Positions 11,215 to 24,033 are shown, counted from the stretch's first letter. The stretch: 64,000 bases of DNA from Protopterus annectens (GCF_019279795.1 NC_056737.1:1200365723-1200429722), one strand, 5' to 3'. The notes: generated by a model not told the origin, from the sequence alone. Numbers and translations: made by a program.

Positions 11215-11650
11215 TCCCCTAGAAGAATGGTGTTTGGCTGAATGCATAGAGGCTCCATACTTTCAGGTAGAAAGTATGAAACAAGGCAGGCAGAAAAGGG
11301 ATACAGTTAGCCATAATGCCATAATGGGTTTTATTAATGCTAAGTTGGATATGGATGAGATCCAGGCCATTATCCTGTCCAATGAGTCTGGAGGTGGAAC
11401 TTTGCTTTATGACTATAGAGATGCTGCTGCCTTTATTGTCTTCATCTCGTGAAGTAGGCCTGCTCACAATGGTCTTACACCAGTTCTCTGTGATGATGCT
11501 TATATCAATGCATTCCGGGGTAAGCAGTGCCTGTAGAGAGTGGAGTTTTTTGTTAAGGTTCCTAGTAGTAAGCAACAATACCTTTGTAGTACATGTAGCG
11601 CCATGATTAGTCTCACAAAATGGGCAAATTATGACCTGGTTCAGCACTGC
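11215..11650 (-). pseudogene. CR1/L2-type LINE endonuclease fragment
   Basis: The - strand frame resembles the N-terminus of the endonuclease in LINE L-III. KVLLLTTRNLNKKLHSLQAL followed by IDISIITENW lines up with the LNFKMHSLEAPLK...INICAVTETW segment there. A weaker match continues through SISIVIK and a segment equivalent to SIFIKD. The fragment ends without the catalytic SDH region or any RT, so it is a truncated remnant. Its strand is opposite to the three long LINEs. Confidence 0.6.
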
Positions 11651-12059
11651 TAAGCACACTCTGCCTTGTTAAGGTTGGTTCTGCAGTAAAAGCAGATAGT
11701 GCTAACCAGTAACAACAGCAGCAGCATGTAGAAACAGCTTCATTACAACTCCAGTTTCTACCTGTTGGTTGCTAAACTACACAGGGCATATTAAATTAAA
11801 CAGCTTCCCTTTAAAGCCAATGCAAAGCAAAACATTTTGTTTTTTTGTTTGTTTTTTTTTAACATATTACTTTTGACTAATTCGCATGGACATGGAGAAG
11901 GTAAACCTCCATTCACTACAAAGAATTATGATTGGATCACTGGTTGTAATTTTCTGTGCTCTCCACATTCCAGTTTCTGACCATATAAATTCACCTAGCC
12001 CTATGAACGAGCAACTTCCCACAGTTTCTCCTTGGTCGACATGGGCTTCCTGAGGCAGT

Positions 12060-12890
12060 GTAGCAACTGCTTCATGTACACAGACAACCCTCTACATCTA
12101 GTCCACACAAACTCAACATGAGAGATGCAACTATATTAAAAATCTTAAATTAATGCTCTCTCACATGCCAGTCAATACATCTGACACTGAGCAGGTTGGC
12201 AGCATACACAACTCATCACCTACTACACCCAAACCAACATCACACATACTTACATATGTGGAGGGCCTCACCACAAACTTACCTAAACACCAGAGGCCTC
12301 CCAAACACAAAAAAAAGCACACTACACATAATACTTTCTCTGAAGAGCACAATACACATGATAGCTCATGCATCAGTGTCTCACCTCTCAAGCCAATAAG
12401 ACTAAACACTAAACCTAACATATTAGTCATACGAAATTCCATCATGAGACACAGAGATGTCCCTCTCACCAGGCTGGATAAGGAAAAGGTCACAGTCAGC
12501 TGTCTGTCAGGTGTCAAGATCTGCCATGTCACACATGCATTCAAGTCTCTCAACAACAGGTACCGTTATGACTCTGCCATAGTCCATGTCACTGTGAACA
12601 CTTGAGGTGCACATCTATGGACTACATGGTGAGGGACATGACTGAGCTCTCAGACTGTGTGTCTCAAGCAGACATATCCTTAGCCTTAAGCAGCATTTTA
12701 CCTTAACCTAGAGTGATGCATCAATAGAAACAGAAAATGATTGACTTCAATAATTGGCTTAGTTTTTGGTGTCATTCTAAGAGGATCCAGTATCTGTCAG
12801 CCTGGGATGACATGATCGACAGACCTTGATGCTTTCCCAGAGATGGTTCTCATCTGTCACCCCTGGGATTTCGGCTACTGGCTAGGGCTC
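12060..12890 (+). pseudogene. LINE L-I ORF1, esterase-domain protein, degenerate
   Basis: ORF1 of CR1-like LINEs carries a GDSL-type acylhydrolase domain of uncertain role. The largest frame (12153-12605, 150 residues) includes LVIRNSIMRHRDVPLTRLDKE, equivalent to LVIGDSIVRHTDVPITRLNKE in L-III. The Gly-Asp-Ser of the catalytic block has become Arg-Asn-Ser. The later VHVTVN replaces VHVGVND, and a stop follows. The C-terminal His block (SPLGFRLLARALATPIVPF-like) is still readable near 12860-12915 in another frame. It is not active. Confidence 0.75.
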
Positions 12891-12959
12891 TTGCCACCCC
12901 CATAGTGCCTTTTTAGGCAGTGTCACAAGGACAAAACTCCTGACGTAAAAATAGCAAAC

Positions 12960-15700
12960 AATCTCAAGGTCATGTTGGTAAATGCTTGGTGTCTTAACAT
13001 GAAACTGCACTCGCTGGAAGCAGTCCTTATCCTGGAGAAAGTAGACATTTGTGCAGTCACGGAGACCTAGTTCAACACTGTGGAGAGCATCCCAGCCATA
13101 CCAGGTTACACCTCCTTCCACATGTTCAGAACACAAACTGAAGGCAAGAAAACTAAAGGAGGCAGTGTATCAATATTTATCAAGGATAAATACACCTCCA
13201 GATTGGTTAAACAGTATGATTCCCTGGAGATACCTCAGGTGCAATTAACTGTTGGTATGACACTTATTCAAGTCACTGCCAGCTGTCAAACCCCCTCCAT
13301 GAATCAGGACACACACTCTGCCCATTTGGATCAGCTTGGGTCTATCAAGATACATACTAACACTACAGTTTTGGGTGAATTTAACTACCTAGCATGGACT
13401 GGGTGAATTACTCATGCTCAAACTCACCTGCCCAAAGGTTCCTTGACTTTGTCAACTCCAATGCCCTGAACCAACTGGTTGACACCCCCACCAGGGGTGC
13501 CAACATTCTGGAGCAGGTGCTTACAAATATGGGAGACCACTGTAGTTCCCCCATTGTGAGTTCATCCCTGGTGAGATCTGACCACAAATCAGTCTCATTT
13601 GAGGTAAGTATCACACCTGACCCTCTCCTAGCAGCAACTAGACTAAAAAACTTCTCCAAAGCAGATTATAACCTCTTATGGGATGGTATAAATAGTTTCA
13701 CTGCATCTCTCCCCTCAGATGGAACCGGTAACTATGCAGAGCACTACACCAATTCCCTATACAAGCACCAGTATAACTGCATTGACTCAGCAGTACCTGT
13801 TAGGACCAAAACAAGCTCTTCAAGGAAAAGCAAACCTGGCTGGTGGACAACCGCCATTAACAGGTTTTACAATAAAAGGAAGAAACTGCTGTCCAAGAGT
13901 AAGAAGGAGCAGGCTCTAAACTGGAGACACTTCCTTCTCAGCTTAAATAAACAAATAAGACTTCTTGTGAAGTCCTCCAAGGCAAACTACGAATCCAAGC
14001 TAGCTTCCTCAACCAAAGACAACCATAAGGAGTTCTTTAGTTACATCCGTAACCTAAAAGGTAAGGCTCAGATTTGTGCCAAACTGGTAGTTAATGGTAA
14101 CACATACCCTGAGTCGGTGGACATAGCTAACATGCTTGCCAACACAGCCGGTGAAAACTTCACTCCCCATCCCCGCCACATGTTCTTCATGAAATCCCTA
14201 CCACCCTACCTTGTAACTCTAAACAGCAGGTCATAAATGCCCTCTCTAAGGCCAAAACACAGCATCAATTGGACCTGATAACATCCCAGACTGCGTCCTA
14301 CATGGACTCAGACAAATATTAGCATAACCACTGGGTACTCTTTTCAATCACAGTCTAAGCACCGGCTTCATCCCAGCTGAATGGAAAACAGACACCTTTA
14401 TACCACTGCACAAAGGTGGTGCTTCTACTGACTCCAGGAACTACAGACCTATTAGACTGACTAGCCTTCTCTGCAAGGCCATGGAGAGAATCATCATGGA
14501 CCTTATCAACAAAGATATAGGTAATCTCCAAACACTGGATCCTACCCAGTTTGGATCTGTCAAGGGGAGATTGTGCTTGTTAAACCTGGTGGATTTCTTC
14601 AAGACAGTCACAATGGGCCTGGATGAAAGGAAATCTGTGCATACAGCCTACCTAAACCTGGCCAAGGTATTTGACAGTATCCCTCACTCAGGCATCATTG
14701 ACAAACTCACCCAGCTAGACAGCAACCTTTATACTGTAAGGTGTGTTGCAAACTGGCTCTCTGATAGAATCAAAATAGGGGAATCCACCTGCAACAGCAG
14801 ACCTGTTACCAGTGGTGTTCCACAGGGATTGGTCTTGGGACCTCTACTGTTTGGAATCTATTTCTCCAAAGTACAAGCTAAAACCAAGTCACTGTAGCTG
14901 ACAAAGTTTGCTGACAACTGCAAACTGGGTGAGGTCATAGAATCTCCAAACGATGTCAACATCCTTCAGGAAGGTCTTACACAAATAAATGATTGGTGCC
15001 AAAGTCATGGCCTCAAACTTAAACTCAATGCAAAAATGTATCATCATCCCTTTCGGAAAGAGCAATTTTCCTGCAAATTACCACATTTGTATACACCCAA
15101 TAGTGAGAGATATGGCCACTCAGGTTGACAGAAACTTGCCTTTGATCATCATGTCTCCAGAGTGGTAAGAAGGGCATACTGTGTGGCTCACGTCATAAGT
15201 AAGAGCATTGCCTCGAGAAAAAGTGAAGTTATCTCCTCCCTGTAATCTTCGGTCATTAGGACAATAATTTAGTACAACTCCCCTTTTGGCATGTACCTTT
15301 CAAAGCACCTGCAGCAACTGGAGAGACCACACAGGTTCCGCACAAAGAAAATTCAAGGTCTTCAGCACCTATCCTATGTGGATCAGCTGAAATCATTGTC
15401 ACTTTATTCTGTTTCATACACACTACTCAGAGGCGATCTCTGCCTTGCATATAAAGCAATCTCTGACCCTGCTTTATTGGAAATGCTGCACATCCACAAG
15501 TGAAATGGCACATAGGTTACTTGCTGTAAACACCTAAACCTGGTATGTGACATCAATAGAACCTGCTGGAAGGACAGATTTGTCTCCCAGAGGTTACCAC
15601 ACCTTTGAAATAGAGTCCCACTTCACATCAGGCAGAGCACCTCATTGGCCCTCTTCAAACATAATCTGAACGATTGGATGGGTAACTGTAAATTCACCCC
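12960..15700 (+). pseudogene. LINE L-I ORF2, endonuclease and reverse transcriptase, degenerate
   Basis: This would nick target DNA and prime reverse transcription from the nick. Endonuclease traces are ETSIPAIPGY, GGSVSIFIKD and SDHKSVSFEV (13394-14236 frame). RT traces are FGSVKGRLCLLNL, TAYLNLAKVFDSIPHSGII (the motif A Asp is changed to Asn), SGVPQGLVLGPLLFG, and KFADNCKLG, where the catalytic FADD has become FADN. Stops occur after 14236 and at 14898, and the C-terminal part near 15291-15503 is in another frame. With changes at two catalytic positions it is clearly dead. Confidence 0.88.
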
Positions 15701-15999
15701 AGGGGTTCCACCTGTGTCCCTCTTGGGCAGGGGCAGTAGATGGTGATCAGGGTAATAAAGGTAAAAATTGGCTAGGTTTGTAATGGTCCTCGGGCCATTA
15801 GCCTAGTAACTGCCCATGATCCTATGATCCTATTATATAGAGTGAATGAAAAAAAGCACAATATATGCATGCATTATACATACAGCAGAAATCAGAGTTG
15901 ACATGCTGAAAGAATTACAATGAAAAATACAGTCAAAGCAAGCTATGTAGAAGGAAGAGCATGCTGCATTTTCTCCACATGCAGATCACCACAGACAAA

Positions 16000-17189
16000 A
16001 TCCCGTACCATATCCTAGCCAGATATGTCACCCTCCATGTCCCAAGAAGTTCACAATACATGCGTGGAGCTACTGGCAACACTTACCATCCAACCTAACA
16101 CCCTACTCATGGGAAACTTTAATTATTCCTCTGTAGATTGGGAATCCAACACAGCCTCAAATGTACAAGCATTGACTACGTAAATAAAAACATCCTTCAC
16201 CAAACAGTGTATATGCTCCAACATACTGGACCTTGTGCTCAAAAATATGGGAGAATGCTACACCTCCCACCAATGTCTTGTCCTCCCTGGTAAGTTCTGA
16301 CCATAAAGCTGTCTCCTTTAAATCAAAATCAATTCCATAATCCCATTAAAATGAGTAACACTTAGGAACAATTCCAAGGCACATTACCTGTTATTAAGTG
16401 ATGGTTTATCAAAATTCATTGCCTCTCCAAATCCCAGGAACACTCCAGCCTATGCTGAATTGCTGTCAGAATCTGTGTGCAACCATATCATTGGCTGCAT
16501 AGAGGCTACCAGCCTCAGAAACAAACCACCTTGGTGGCATCCCAAATTAAACAGGATATACAACAAAAGAAAAAAATTATGGAAAAAATCATGAACGGTA
16601 ATTCCCATCAAGATAAAAACTCTTACATCAAAGTAAATAAATAACTAAGAGGGCTAATTACGTAACACAAGCAAAGCCAGCTTTGAGGTTAAGATATCCC
16701 CTAGGTGAAAGATAACCATAAGACTTTCTACAGCTAAGTCAGAAACCTCAAAGGCAGCACACATCAATGTGCTGAACTAATGGTTAATGGTGCCACAGTC
16801 ACCAAGGCTAGAGATATAGTGAACATGTTAGGAAATCAAATTAAGTTCCAACTTTACCTGCCTCTCACTCCCATCCATTTTCCTCAATAATACCTTTAAA
16901 TGTAATCCTTCCAACTATAACTAGGGAGCATGTACTGACGGCACTCACTAAAGCCAAGCACATTACCTCAACAGGCCCCAATAACATGCCCCTGAATAGT
17001 CTAAAATATGACTTATCAGGTATCTTGGAGTCATTCTTTTACTACAGTCTTAAATCAAGCTTTGTATTACATGAATGGAGGACTGCAATGGTCATTCCCC
17101 CTTCATCAGGAGGATCTTCAGCAGATCCTGGAAGCTACAAACCCCTCAGTCTGGCTAGTCTTATTTGCAAAGCCATGGAAAGAATTATA
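16000..17189 (+). mobile_element. LINE L-II, piece 1 (endonuclease to early RT)
   Basis: A second + strand LINE of the same family, truncated at its 5' end inside the endonuclease. QPNTLLMGNFNYSSVDWES is readable near 16090-16150. It continues through the linker to RT sequence (SGGSSADPGSYKPLSLASLI, CKAMERII near 17100-17185). The text breaks exactly where DIRS E2 begins and resumes at 22839. The copy is heavily frameshifted. Confidence 0.85.
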
Positions 17190-17192
17190 AAA

Positions 17193-17375
17193 AGAAGTTA
17201 TGTACTCACCATAACGTTCCATCTGAGTAGTTGTACTTCATTTGTCTTCAACCTGTGGGTTACGGATCTGTATCGGATCAGAGCCAGCAACTTTTACTAG
17301 CATCTGCTCTGAGCTCCAAACTCCTCCCCTTATCCATAATACACCTCCACTGCCTTCCATCCCCAGACTGAGTTT
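17193..17375 (-). repeat. E2 left terminal inverted repeat plus extension
   Basis: From about 17241 it is the inverse of the right end (CTTCAACCTGTGGGTTACGGATC ... CACCTCCACTGCCTTCCATCCCC). The outer part, with GTTATGTACTCACCATAACG, matches the internal complementary region instead. Confidence 0.9.
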
Positions 17376-17480
17376 GCTGAACATTATACTGATAACCCGA
17401 CCTAAAAAAATTACTTGTGACCTGTACTGCGGCCCGTAGGATGATCATACACCAAGATCCGGGGGAAGGAAGGAGGGACG

Positions 17481-17583
17481 GTTGAAGACAAATGAAGTAC
17501 AACTACTCAGATGGAATGTTACTGTGAGTACATAACTACTTTATCTGAAGTAGTTTACTTCATTTGGTCTTCAACCTGTGGGA
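17481..17583. repeat. E2 internal complementary region
   Basis: The first half is the reverse complement of the left end (17193-17250). The second half (TCTGAAGTAGTTTACTTCAT...CAACCTGTGGG) is the reverse complement of the right end (about 22795-22838). Together they equal the complement of the joined ends. Confidence 0.92.
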
Positions 17584-17617
17584 CAGAGTCCCCAGCTAAT
17601 AAACTCCTGGGAGGCTC

Positions 17618-18913
17618 TCATGGAAGGATATTCCACAGCACTGTGGAACCAAAGGATGCTCTCCTTCTGGAAGTCAAATACAATTTGTAATGAGAAATAA
17701 ACGTATGAAATGAGGGCCAAGTAGCTGCAGAACAAATATCATCCAAAGACACTCTAGACCAAATGGCTACAGACGTAGCCTTGGACCTAGTGGAATGAGC
17801 TTTCACCTGACCTGGAGGAGACATGCCTCTGTCCTTATAGACTTGAAGGATGCATGAAGAAATCCATCGAGCAATAGTGACCTTGGAGATAGGTTTCCCC
17901 AAAATGGGCTTACAGAAGGATATAAACAATTGATCAGATTTACGGAAATTTTTTTTACTGTGTAAATAAAATCCTAACTGTCTATGAACATCCAACAGGT
18001 GCAGTTTGTATTTTGTCTTGTTAGTAAAATTAGGAAAAAACACAGGCAAATTGATGGTCTGATTGATATTGACTGGTGATGCCACCTTAGTAAACAAAGA
18101 TGGATTGGTTCGAAGGGAAACCCTATCTTTCTGAAAAATCATGTCAGGAACTTTGATGGACAAGGCCTGTAATTCTGGGACCCTTTTGGCAGAGGTAATA
18201 GCCACCAGAAAAGCTGTTTACCAAGATAAATATTTCAGATCTGCAGTTGCGGCAGGCTCGAAAGGCGGAGTGACCAAAGCTTGAAGAACCATAGTAAGGT
18301 CCCATGGGGAACAGGATCTTTGACCGGGGGGGCATAATAAAAAGATGCCTTTAATAAAAGCTTTACACAGTCTGGAAGAGGCTAAAGACGCAGAATTCTT
18401 GCCCACATGAAAATGAGAGATGGCAGCCAACTGAACCTTGACAGCAGAAGAACTAGCTCCGTGTTGAAAAATATCAGCTAGAAAATCAAGAATGGCAGAA
18501 ATAGGAGCCGTGAAAGGATCGAAACTATTTTGAGAGGCCCAAAAGGAAAAATATTTCCACTTGCTGCAATATACCTTCCTGGTCAAAGACTTATAAGCAG
18601 CCACCAAAATAGATCTAACTGAGGAGGATAGTTCAGGAGTCCTAGCAATCATGGGAACTGGAGCAGCCAAGCTGTGAGCTTCAGACTGTCCAGACTCAGA
18701 TGAGGCACCCCTGAAGGGTGTGAAATTAGATCCTGAATGGGATCTAGGATCCAAGATGGAGCCAGAAGGTGAGACCAAAGGAAGGGTAACCATACCTGGC
18801 AAGGCCAGAATGGAGCAATGAGGATCACTTTGCTCCCCAGTCGACAATCTTTCTGTAGAAACCTCAGAATAAGATGTATTGGCGGGTAAGCATACATAAG
18901 ACCGGGAGGCCAA
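17618..18913 (-). pseudogene. DIRS tyrosine recombinase (E2), one nonsense codon
   Basis: The recombinase reads in one frame from 18913 to 17618 except for a TAA at 18218, where the other copies have Lys (LSWKTAFLVAITS). Visible motifs are RKVYCSKWKYFSFWA (N-terminal core-binding part), SAKRVPELQAL with the first catalytic Arg, HSTRSKATS and FISHYKLYLTSRRRASFGS with the Tyr nucleophile. Single-base decay is therefore the only block seen in this frame. The upstream part overlaps the methylase-like part of the RT frame. Confidence 0.9.
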
Positions 18914-20765
18914 GCATGAACTAGAGCATCTCTGGGGGACACTCCAGGCAGGGGGATCAGAGTGAAAAACTCACTGCACTTCATGTTGGAAGGAGATGCA
19001 AAGTGATCGCAGCAAGGTTGACCCCATTCGCTGAAGATCTGTTCCGCTACTGACAGCTTCAGAGAACACTCATAAGGCATAAGAATGGTCTGACTTAGCC
19101 TGTCCACTAGGATGTTGGAAAGTCCCGGAATGTGTGTTGTGATGAGAAAGTGACAGGTGGAGATCGCCCATTCCCACTCTCATGGCCTCGTGACAAAGGG
19201 GGTAAGATCTGGTCCCTCCCTGTTTGTTGATATATCAGACCACTAACATGTTGTCTGACTGAATTACAGTCGTTCCCAGAGGAAGAAAGGCATGAAGGGC
19301 CTGCAATGCTAGAAGGACCACCCTTCATCTCTAGGACATTTATGTGCAAGCTAGTCTCTATGGGGGACCATAGGCCTTAGACTGTCCTGCCCGAACAATG
19401 CCCCCCCCACCCGAGTTGGGAGGCATCCGTGGTCACTGTGGCTTGGGCCGGGGCTGGAATAAAGGGTTGTCCCTCCAAAATGTCCGGACAGCACATCTAC
19501 CATATGAGAGATGACTGACAGACTCGATTGATTTGAATTGGATATGCCAATGGCAGTTCTAGCAGGGACCATTGTACTGCTAGAGTCCACTGTAGAATTC
19601 TCATGTTTAACCGGGCACACAGGAGAAGGGTTATGGTCACCACCATCAAGCCTAAGGCCCTCAACACCAATTCCGCCATTGGGAGATGAGAGTGGTAGAT
19701 CAGGGAGACATGCATCCTCAGGTTTTGAACTCTTTCCGAGGTCAGTAAGATTTTGCACTGAAGTATTTATCCTGGCACCAATGTAGTCTATCACCTGTAC
19801 AGGATCTAGGAGAGATATGGATGCATTGATTGTGATCCCCAAACACAGGGCAAGACTTAGGAAATAATCCCTGGTTTGGGAGAGTAGACGCCTGGTGGGA
19901 GTAGTGAGGAGCCAATCTTCCAGGTACAGATAGATCTGAATCCCCTGAAGCCTCAGGTGAGCCGCTACCACATCCATCACTTTGGTAAACACCCCGGAGG
20001 CTGTGGTGAGACCAAAGGGTAGGGCTCCAGTTTGGTAATGATTGACTCCTAGCCAGAAGCAGAAGGAACCTCCTGGAGCTCCTGTTCATTTTTACGTGAT
20101 AGTAAGCATCCTGGAGGTCTCACGAGCACATCCAGTTGCTCTCTTGCAGGTGCGGCATGATGGACTGTAATGTGACCATCTGGAATAGGTTCAGGGTAGA
20201 GAGGTCCAGAATGGGCCTCAAGTCCCCCGTTTTCTTTGGTACCAAAAAGTACCTGGAGTAGAAGCCTGATCCGGACTGATCTGGGGGGATGGTTTTGATG
20301 GCTTGTTTTTCTAGCAGCTTGGAAATTTCCTGTGCTGCTGCCTCCCTTTGCATGGGTGGTAAGTCCAGGAGGTGTCTGGGAGATGAAGGGTATAGAGTAT
20401 CCTCTGGATATGATCTGAAGCACCCAGCGGTCTGTTGTTATGGACTCCCATACCGCTAGGTGCAAGGACAATCGTCCCCGGACTGCCTCCAGAGTAGAGC
20501 AGTCGGGCAGCCTCTCAGGGTTGCTGCCTGGATCTGTCCGAGAAAGGTTCTGGAGACCCAAAATTCCTAGGAGCCCCTCTGCCTCTGGGCCGGCATCCAT
20601 TCTGTCCCCCTCTGCCTCTGGGGGAAGAAGAGCCCTGAGTGTCCCGGGAATACTGTGACTTCCAGAACCACATCTTCTTTTGCCCTCTCTGGTTTCGGGA
20701 AAAAGACCTTTGAGGGTTCGAGAACCCGATCCTGATGGCAGACAGTGTCTTCCTGCCCTTCTCAC
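18649..20765 (-). pseudogene. DIRS RT / RNase H / methylase-like (E2), broken
   Basis: The reverse transcriptase and RNase H of E2. The N-terminal RT (IPPDQSGSGFYSRYFLVPKK, DLRPILDLSTLN) is at 20120-20353. The active-site equivalent YLEDWLL is in the 19351-19992 frame, where the YLDD of other copies has become YLED, a change at a catalytic Asp. RNase H pieces (HINVLEMK) lie at 19107-19349. The methylase-like part (CDHFASPSNMKC, APFWPCQVWLPFL) is at 18649-19107. The frame is shifted at each junction, and the RNase H core DNMSVVW can be seen only out of frame. Confidence 0.87.
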
Positions 20766-22394
20766 TCTGGACTAATGCCTCTTTGACGATCTTACCAAAT
20801 AGAGTAAAGCCGTCATAAGGGGCATTGGCAAAGGGCGCCTTGAAGGGTTCCGAAAATTGACATAACCTGAGCCAGGAGTTGCACCTCATGGGCAGGCTGG
20901 ACCCAGCACCCTAGCCGCTCCTTCTGTAGCATGTGAAAGGAGTCGCATGGACGTGTTTGAGACTGCTTTTAAAGTGGCCATCCTCACAGAGAATGAAGCC
21001 TTGTCCTCCTGTGACATGGACGTGGGGGGAGATTCCTCCAGCTCCTTTACCAGGTCATGTTAGAGTCTGGTGACATGGGCTAGGTAGTTCAGCTCCCTAA
21101 TCGAAAAGGTACCTGAAGCATAAACCAGCTTCCCTAGACAGTGAGGGACTCAGGGGAGTCCAAGTGCCTCCTCTTGCACGTATGCTTGTGCAGTACCTTT
21201 CCAGTGGGGCTCACCGGGGGAAACTCGCAAGCCACTTGCTCCTCAGAGGGAACTATCTGGGGCTCCTTGAGCATGGTCTGTCCCTCTGGTAAAACGATGG
21301 GGACAGTAGACAGAGCCAAGGGGGTCTGGGTGGAGTCCGAGGGGGCAGTCAGGGGTCTCGATCTAACGGAAAAAAAACTTTCTACTACGGTGAATGCCAA
21401 AGGAGAGTGAACCTCCTGAGAAACCAATAAGGAGGTCGGTCTTCCCAGGTCTGATGAGAGAATCAGAGCCGGGCCCAAAGTGGACGGAGCTCCGAGGGAG
21501 GGAACTTGGCCCAACAAAGGCAGAGCCGATGAAAATAGTTACATTCCCTCTGATCCGACACCCAAGCTCCGGCTCCGAGAGTGGCTTGAATCCGAGCTGG
21601 TTGGATCCAACACGCTCCAGGCAGTTGTCATTTCGAGGAAGCAGGTACCAACCCCCTGACCAAAACCATCCTTGGATCCGAATACTCCGAACCTGAAGTT
21701 CGGATCGGAGAAGGAGATATCGGCTGTAAAAAAGGAAGTGAGCTCCCCCTCCTGAGGGAGAGGGGGTTGACAAGACCCCCATCTAGATCTGAGTATGGAT
21801 AAACCTCCTCATCATTTTATCCATATCAACCTCAGACAAAGACCAGGTGGACCTCGACGAGGCCACGGACTCTGACCTGGCGGGTCAGGGCCCCGAGGCC
21901 CTAGAAGCTGAATGCGTCTCCTCCGGCTCCAGGGAGAACCTCAAAGATTGGAGCCGAGGGGAGTCACAGATCTGTAACGTTTTTACAGGTGAAGAGAGGT
22001 CCGGAGAAATCTTTCGCTTTTCCTTCCCCTTCAACTTTCTCTCCTTCTCTCTAACCCTTTTCTGTTCCGCTTCCACAGGCTTTTGTACAGGAGGTTGAAT
22101 CCCAGCCTGGGAGGGAGGAGAAGCCAAGGGAAGAGAGGAAGGAGAGGCGGCCACAGCAGACGCTGTGACTGAAGCCAGAGACAAGGAAACAGTCCCTGAA
22201 GGGTGAAGGAGGTCTTTGAGGGCCAACTTGGCCTTCCTATCCTTAATGGCATGGGGGTTGAAGCCCGCAGATACAGTGCAGTCCACACTCAGATGGGCCA
22301 TGCCTTAGCAAATAACACACAGAGTGTGGCCATCCGCAGGGGATAATTTATGGCCACACTCAGTGCAATGTTTGAAAATAGACTCGTCAGCCAT
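20515..22394 (-). pseudogene. DIRS gag-like ORF1 (E2), broken
   Basis: It starts at the ATG at 22394 (MADESIFKHCTECGHKLSPA). The CTEC and CVIC pairs are followed by a TAA where E6 continues with CLSMAHL. Downstream, SIKDRKAKLALK-like and Lys/Glu-rich sequence (EKERKLKGKEKRK) is readable at 21885-22301. The C-terminal SCQFSEPFKAPFANAPYDGFTLFGK-like block is at 20515-20889. The middle part is shifted several times. The Gag sequence differs from the E1/E3/E4/E5 type but keeps the same layout. Confidence 0.82.
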
Positions 22395-22696
22395 ACTATC
22401 AGAAGAAAGAAAACTGAAGAAAAAAAGTTGTTTCTTTCGTTCTGACGCACACAGCCACTCACCACACTCGTACACAGAAAACACTGAGGGGGGAGGGGAA
22501 GCAAAAATCCACACAACAATACAAACTACTCTAACTACCCTAAAACACTATATCTCGACGCACCAAGCAAGGGGGGAAGAAAAGGGAACCTATACTAACA
22601 CTACCTAACGATTTTGATTGAATATCTTTTTTCCAAGGGTTTTACCCACTTGACAAAGTTGGAGCTCAAGAAATCATGATGCATAAGCTATTCATG

Positions 22697-22838
22697 GCAA
22701 ACGAGAGCTGGGGATGGAAGGCAGTGGAGGTGTATTATGGATAAGGGGAGGAGTCTGGAGCTCGGAGCAGATGCTAGTAAAAGTTGCCGGATCCGTAACC
22801 CACAGGTTGAAGACCAAATGAAGTAAACTACTTCAGAT
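22697..22838 (-). repeat. E2 right terminal inverted repeat (5' end of element)
   Basis: It runs from CGAGAGCTGGGGATGGAAGG to AAGTAAACTACTTCAGATT and is the inverse of 17241-17375. The adjoining LINE sequence resumes at TGGAAATTATCAAC. Confidence 0.9.
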
Positions 22839-23636
22839 TGGAAATTATCAACAATGACATGGGGACCTCAAGACACTGGATCCATCCCAGTTTCACTTTG
22901 TCAAAGGAAGGTTATGCTTACCGAATCTGGTGTACTTATTTGAAAAGGTCACTAAGTCAATAGATGAGGGGAAAAATGTGCATACTGCCTACCTAGATCT
23001 GGCTAAGGCATTTGATACAATACCCTACTGCTGCATTGTCAACAAACATACAGAACTATATATAATCCCCTTTATAACATGTTGGATAGCTAGCTGGCTC
23101 TCTGATAGGACCCCTGGGGTTAGAATTAGTGAGGCCATATCCACAAAGAGGCTGGTCACCAGTGGAGTCCCCCCAGAGTTCTATTTATTTATTTATATAC
23201 TTATTCATTTTAGTTTGTTTGCTAGGCCCACTCCTATCTCATTTACTTCCTGAATCTTAAACCCAATGTCAAAACCAAGTTTTCAGATTACTGCAAACTG
23301 AGAGCAGGCAATGAATCCCCCAAGATGAGAGTACTCTTTAAGAAGGTATAACACAGACAAATGTTTGGTGCCAAAGCCATGACTTAAAGCTCAATACCAA
23401 GAAATGCATTACAATACCTTTTGGGAAGTATAACAGTCCGGGTAACTACTTCATCAATACTTCCTCCCCTTAAAAGTTGATTAACTAGCAACCTAGCCTT
23501 CAACCAACATATGTCTAAGGTACTAAGAAAATCCTTCTATGTTGCTCAACTTATAAACAAGGGCATGCAATCTAAGTCCAGAGAGATCATCATATCACTG
23601 TACTAGGCCCCTCATCGGACCCATCATAGAATATAA
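22839..23636 (+). mobile_element. LINE L-II, piece 2 (RT catalytic region)
   Basis: This continues the LINE reading exactly from where piece 1 stopped. It covers the RT fingers and palm: KSIDEGKNVHTAYLDLAKAF followed by DTIPYCCIV (motif A retained) and RLVTSGVP, then broken sequence. It contains a small T/A-rich insertion near 23190-23230. The FADD motif is replaced by a FSDYCKL-like remnant near 23280. Its last bases (GGACCCATCATAGAATATAA) join directly to the first bases of piece 3 at 29839. Confidence 0.9.
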
Positions 23637-23835
23637 ATAGAAGTTATGTTCTTACCATAATGTTCCATGTTAGTTGTCTTCTTCTCGCCTTCTTTCTTGC
23701 TGGATGGGTTCGGAGCCGACCTCGGCTCCGACTCAGCCACTCTAAAGCTCGAGAGTTGGTTCCACTGGCTCGAGGCCCCCCTTATATCCCACAATGCTAA
23801 GCGTGAATTACCTCAGATCTCGTTTGTGAGCTAGG
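23637..23835 (-). repeat. E3 left terminal inverted repeat plus extension
   Basis: Past the first ~50 bases it mirrors the right end (TCTCGCCTTC ... TTGCTGGATGGGTTCGGAGC ... CAGATCTCGTTTG). It carries the palindrome TCGGAGCCGA-CC-TCGGCTCCGA. Confidence 0.93.
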
Positions 23836-24033
23836 CCCAGCTAATAATACAACCAGGAAAAAACTGGAAAAGAGTCCACCTCTATAAACAAAGGGAAGGA
23901 GAAAGGGTGACCTATACCTGATCTAGGAAATATGCACAGCAGAGCATATACCTATCGCAAAGAGGTGGTAGAAAGAGAGGTCACAATCAAACTCCTCTAG
24001 GTCTGTCCAGGCCAGGGGGAAGGAGGGTGGGGC

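Larger units (their letters stand above)
12005..15835 (+). mobile_element. CR1/L2-type LINE L-I, near full length, decayed
   Basis: A + strand non-LTR retrotransposon. Its start aligns with L-III (the CFLRQC..C-like N-terminus, then YTDNPL). It carries an esterase ORF1, then an endonuclease-RT ORF2. It ends in a 3' segment (CATTAGCCTAGTAACTGCCC, then ATGATCCTATGATCCTAT) equivalent to the 3' end of L-III. Many stops and frameshifts show it is an old copy. Confidence 0.9.
17190..22838 (-). mobile_element. DIRS retrotransposon E2, full length
   Basis: A complete - strand DIRS of about 5.65 kb inserted into the RT region of LINE L-II. It has inverted terminal repeats, an internal complementary region at 17481-17583 and the three usual frames. 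It belongs to the same family as E6: shared gag start MAD-x-x-IFK, shared terminal repeats, shared recombinase sequence. It differs from E1/E3/E4/E5 in gag and lacks their TCGGAGCCGA palindrome in the terminal repeat. The recombinase frame has only one stop; the RT frame is more damaged. Confidence 0.95.
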